From Diphasiastrum complanatum (lineage: Eukaryota; Streptophyta; Lycopodiopsida; Lycopodiales; Lycopodiaceae): a DNA stretch of 64,000 nt. Shown one piece after another: positions 61,836 through 64,000 of the stretch. Made by a program: the position numbers and the translations under genes. Position 1 is the first letter of the stretch. Every line of letters begins with the position of its first letter. The notes beneath the pieces were generated by a model. That model did no database searches, was not told the DNA's origin, and saw only the letters and a program-made list of their open reading frames with translations. The stretch covers positions 12,111,697-12,175,696 of the forward strand of contig CM055111.1 of NCBI GenBank assembly GCA_029204225.1, read 5' to 3'.

Positions 61836-64000
61836 TCTTAAGGATTTAACTTTGATTCAAAGTTCTTTAGATATGAGAAAAATAAAAACCATATATGAAT
61901 TGATTTTGTAAATGCAAATAAATTATTTTTATCGATTTATTGGTGTTGTTGATGATGTTGGTGTGTCATGTAGGTTGAGAGTAGTATTGTTGGGCAGGTA
62001 TTGAAATTTTTTAATACTAGTCGGGTCCTGGTATTACACTTATAGAAAAATTTGATACCTTATGGGTATGAATATAAGCATGTTTAGAAATTGATGCCTA
62101 GTATCAACGAGCTTGGTTATTGCAAGGGTGATGCCAGCCGAGTATAAACCTGGGGATAAATATATGAATAAAATTTGAAATCATTGTCTTTCAAGAGTAG
62201 CAGGCATTTAATGAAAGCATGACCTTTTTAAATGCAATACGCATATGTTTTGAAAGGCCAATACTTTGTTGATGCCCACCAATGTATTTGGAGCACTACA
62301 AATTAAGTTTATTACATATGTAAAATTTTATATATCAAGAAAAAATGGATACTATATTGATACCATGGCAAATTTGATCCTTTTGCCTCTACTTTGGGTA
62401 TCTACATTTGACTGGGCAAAAACCACCCCTATTTGGGTATTGACCCTAGTTTTAAAGAATCATATACTTGTCACGTTTGCTCTTTGTACCCACGTTGATA
62501 AGAGTGGGGCACCTATAAACTTGGCCATCATTGGTTGAGAGCTTACAGAAGAATGCAAGAAAAAGATAGGGATGTGAACTTTTTGCTATTTATGACTGCA
62601 TAAAAAGGTGCAACTAAAGTGTGGGCATGCATTCAAGAAAAAGAGAGAGACATGAATCTTTTGCTATTTACAACTTGCATATAGAGGTGCATTTGAAGGA
62701 CCAAACTCTGCTGCAGTAAAGCTCTTAGCAATGAGGCAAAAATTTTGTGCACACATACCCTTAAGATTTAAGTCATGTACTTTAAGGTTGACTTTTTCAA
62801 AACCATTGACGAGCTTGAACACAGTGCCCCCTTTTGCAAGGCAATGCCGAAAATCGTCTAAATTTTCATGATGCTGATTTTTGAAAAATAATGCCATTTC
62901 CATTCCTTTACTTTGCTGATTTTTTTGGGGAGCACTAGACCCTAGAGAAAGAGGAGTTTCAAGGTTTGAAATGGACACATAGGTCTATTAGGGAGGTTCA
63001 TCATGTCTCCGTATGCCCTGCTCTAAGTAGCTTACTTGGCACGAAGGCTGGGTAATGCTTGCACAGCGGTCCGTGAGAAAATAATCTGATCGTGCTAGTG
63101 GGAGATGGATCATTTGTGAGAGCCTGAAATCTTTGGACATGGGCATATCACTTGGGCCATGTCGGCCTAATCTGATCCCTCCTAGTAAGAGAAGAGGTGC
63201 CTGCTTGAGAATCTAATATTGCATGATCATTGGCAGATACACACAAACACCATCAAAATAATAAAACAATGAATAAACAAAAGGGAGCACTAGGATCGTT
63301 ACGTCACTCATCAAAGAAAGAACGAAAAAGGTTGAGCAGTCGAAGAGGAGTGAAGCGAAGGGGAGTGTCTATGGCGGGCCTCCATAAACCGTCCAAATGA
63401 TGACTAGAAGTTTCAAGTAAATCACACCTGCACATGGCGATAGCAGCACAGGAACATTGCAAAATTATATTTTACTATAAGATATACAGCACGCCCAAGC
63501 ACACTCGTCAGTCTCGAGCGCTATTTCCAGCTTCTCTCTGTCTCTTGCGCGCACAAGCTCTCTCAACGTCGTATGACATTACGATTGGTGTCCGAATGGT
63601 GGGCAGAACTGCGGATGATTTCTTGAGAATTGCATCTCAATGCCTATGATGTCTCTGACAGCCTTCCAAATTTTGTGAACAACTATATTATAAAGCGTAT
63701 TCAAGCGAAGAGACCTGAAAAAATTGGCGATGTTTTCTTGGATGTCTACATATTTAGGTGTAATTATCTGTCTGTCTGTGTGATCATCTATCTTAGACCA
63801 GCTTGCGACTTGATCTCTACTTGCAATAATTGCTAAGATTTTATGATTGGAGTGAGAAAAATTGTTAAATTTACATTTTGTGATTGTTGACAAGTGCACT
63901 TATTCGGGAGCGTATCAGTACGATCAACCGTAAGTCATTTGACATTATGTACAATGTTTGACATCGATCTTCCCTTCCATCATGAGACCTTGATCGATCT
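61836..64000. other. No gene recognised
   Basis: About 2.2 kb of ordinary-looking sequence. Short open frames at 62,266, 62,664 and 63,434 match nothing I know. Confidence 0.4.

Overview
The window looks like a piece of a large, repeat-choked plant nuclear genome. Almost all recognisable coding sequence belongs to plant-type LTR retrotransposons (Ty3 non-chromovirus and Ty1/copia) with plant-style primer-binding sites. The non-retroelement genes that can be seen have short GT-AG introns, and GA/CT microsatellites are very long. The DUF7869-like gene and a beta-class (N4/N6-type) DNA methyltransferase-like gene make a non-seed plant (fern, lycophyte or bryophyte) my best guess, but that is inference only.

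Layout. 1-11.75 kb: an old minus-strand Ty3 element, split by a complete plus-strand LTR element (4498-9851) with two 784-bp LTRs and a near-matching 5-bp target duplication. 11.75-13.88 kb: no gene seen. 13.88-20.7 kb: plus-strand remnant of a second Ty3 element (integrase end, repetitive spacer, extra ORF region), interrupted by a minus-strand copia element (16,769-20,313). 20.7-28.3 kb: two copia-type LTR ends with primer sites, and a decayed copia body (22.55-25.67 kb). 29,196-41,707: a large minus-strand Ty3 element whose LTRs are about 98% identical by eye, with gag, protease, RT/RNase H/integrase and an additional multi-kilobase ORF region between integrase and 3' LTR. 41.7-45.3 kb: gene-poor, with several striking simple and tandem repeats.

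45.3-51.5 kb is the main island that is not retroelement. A DUF7869 (transposase-like) pseudogene on the minus strand and a methyltransferase-like pseudogene on the plus strand are transcribed away from each other. Between them lies a large foldback: ten copies of a 17-bp palindrome, CCTATGCTNAGCATAGG, in two mirror-image arms with mirrored spacing. More copies of the palindrome lie in predicted introns of the methyltransferase gene.

51.7-52.7 kb: a second copy of the extra ORF of the large Ty3 element. 53.8-57.9 kb: a copia body. 59.1-61.3 kb: two copia fragments in opposite orientation, back to back. 61.3-64 kb: a possible tRNA-derived SINE and otherwise nothing recognised.

The two best candidates for something undescribed are (a) the foldback/palindrome array coupled to the methyltransferase and DUF7869 pair, and (b) a Ty3 lineage with an extra 3' ORF and element-specific short-motif arrays placed in both its 5' leader and its post-integrase spacer. 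All functional statements are read from sequence by eye; no alignments or searches were run.
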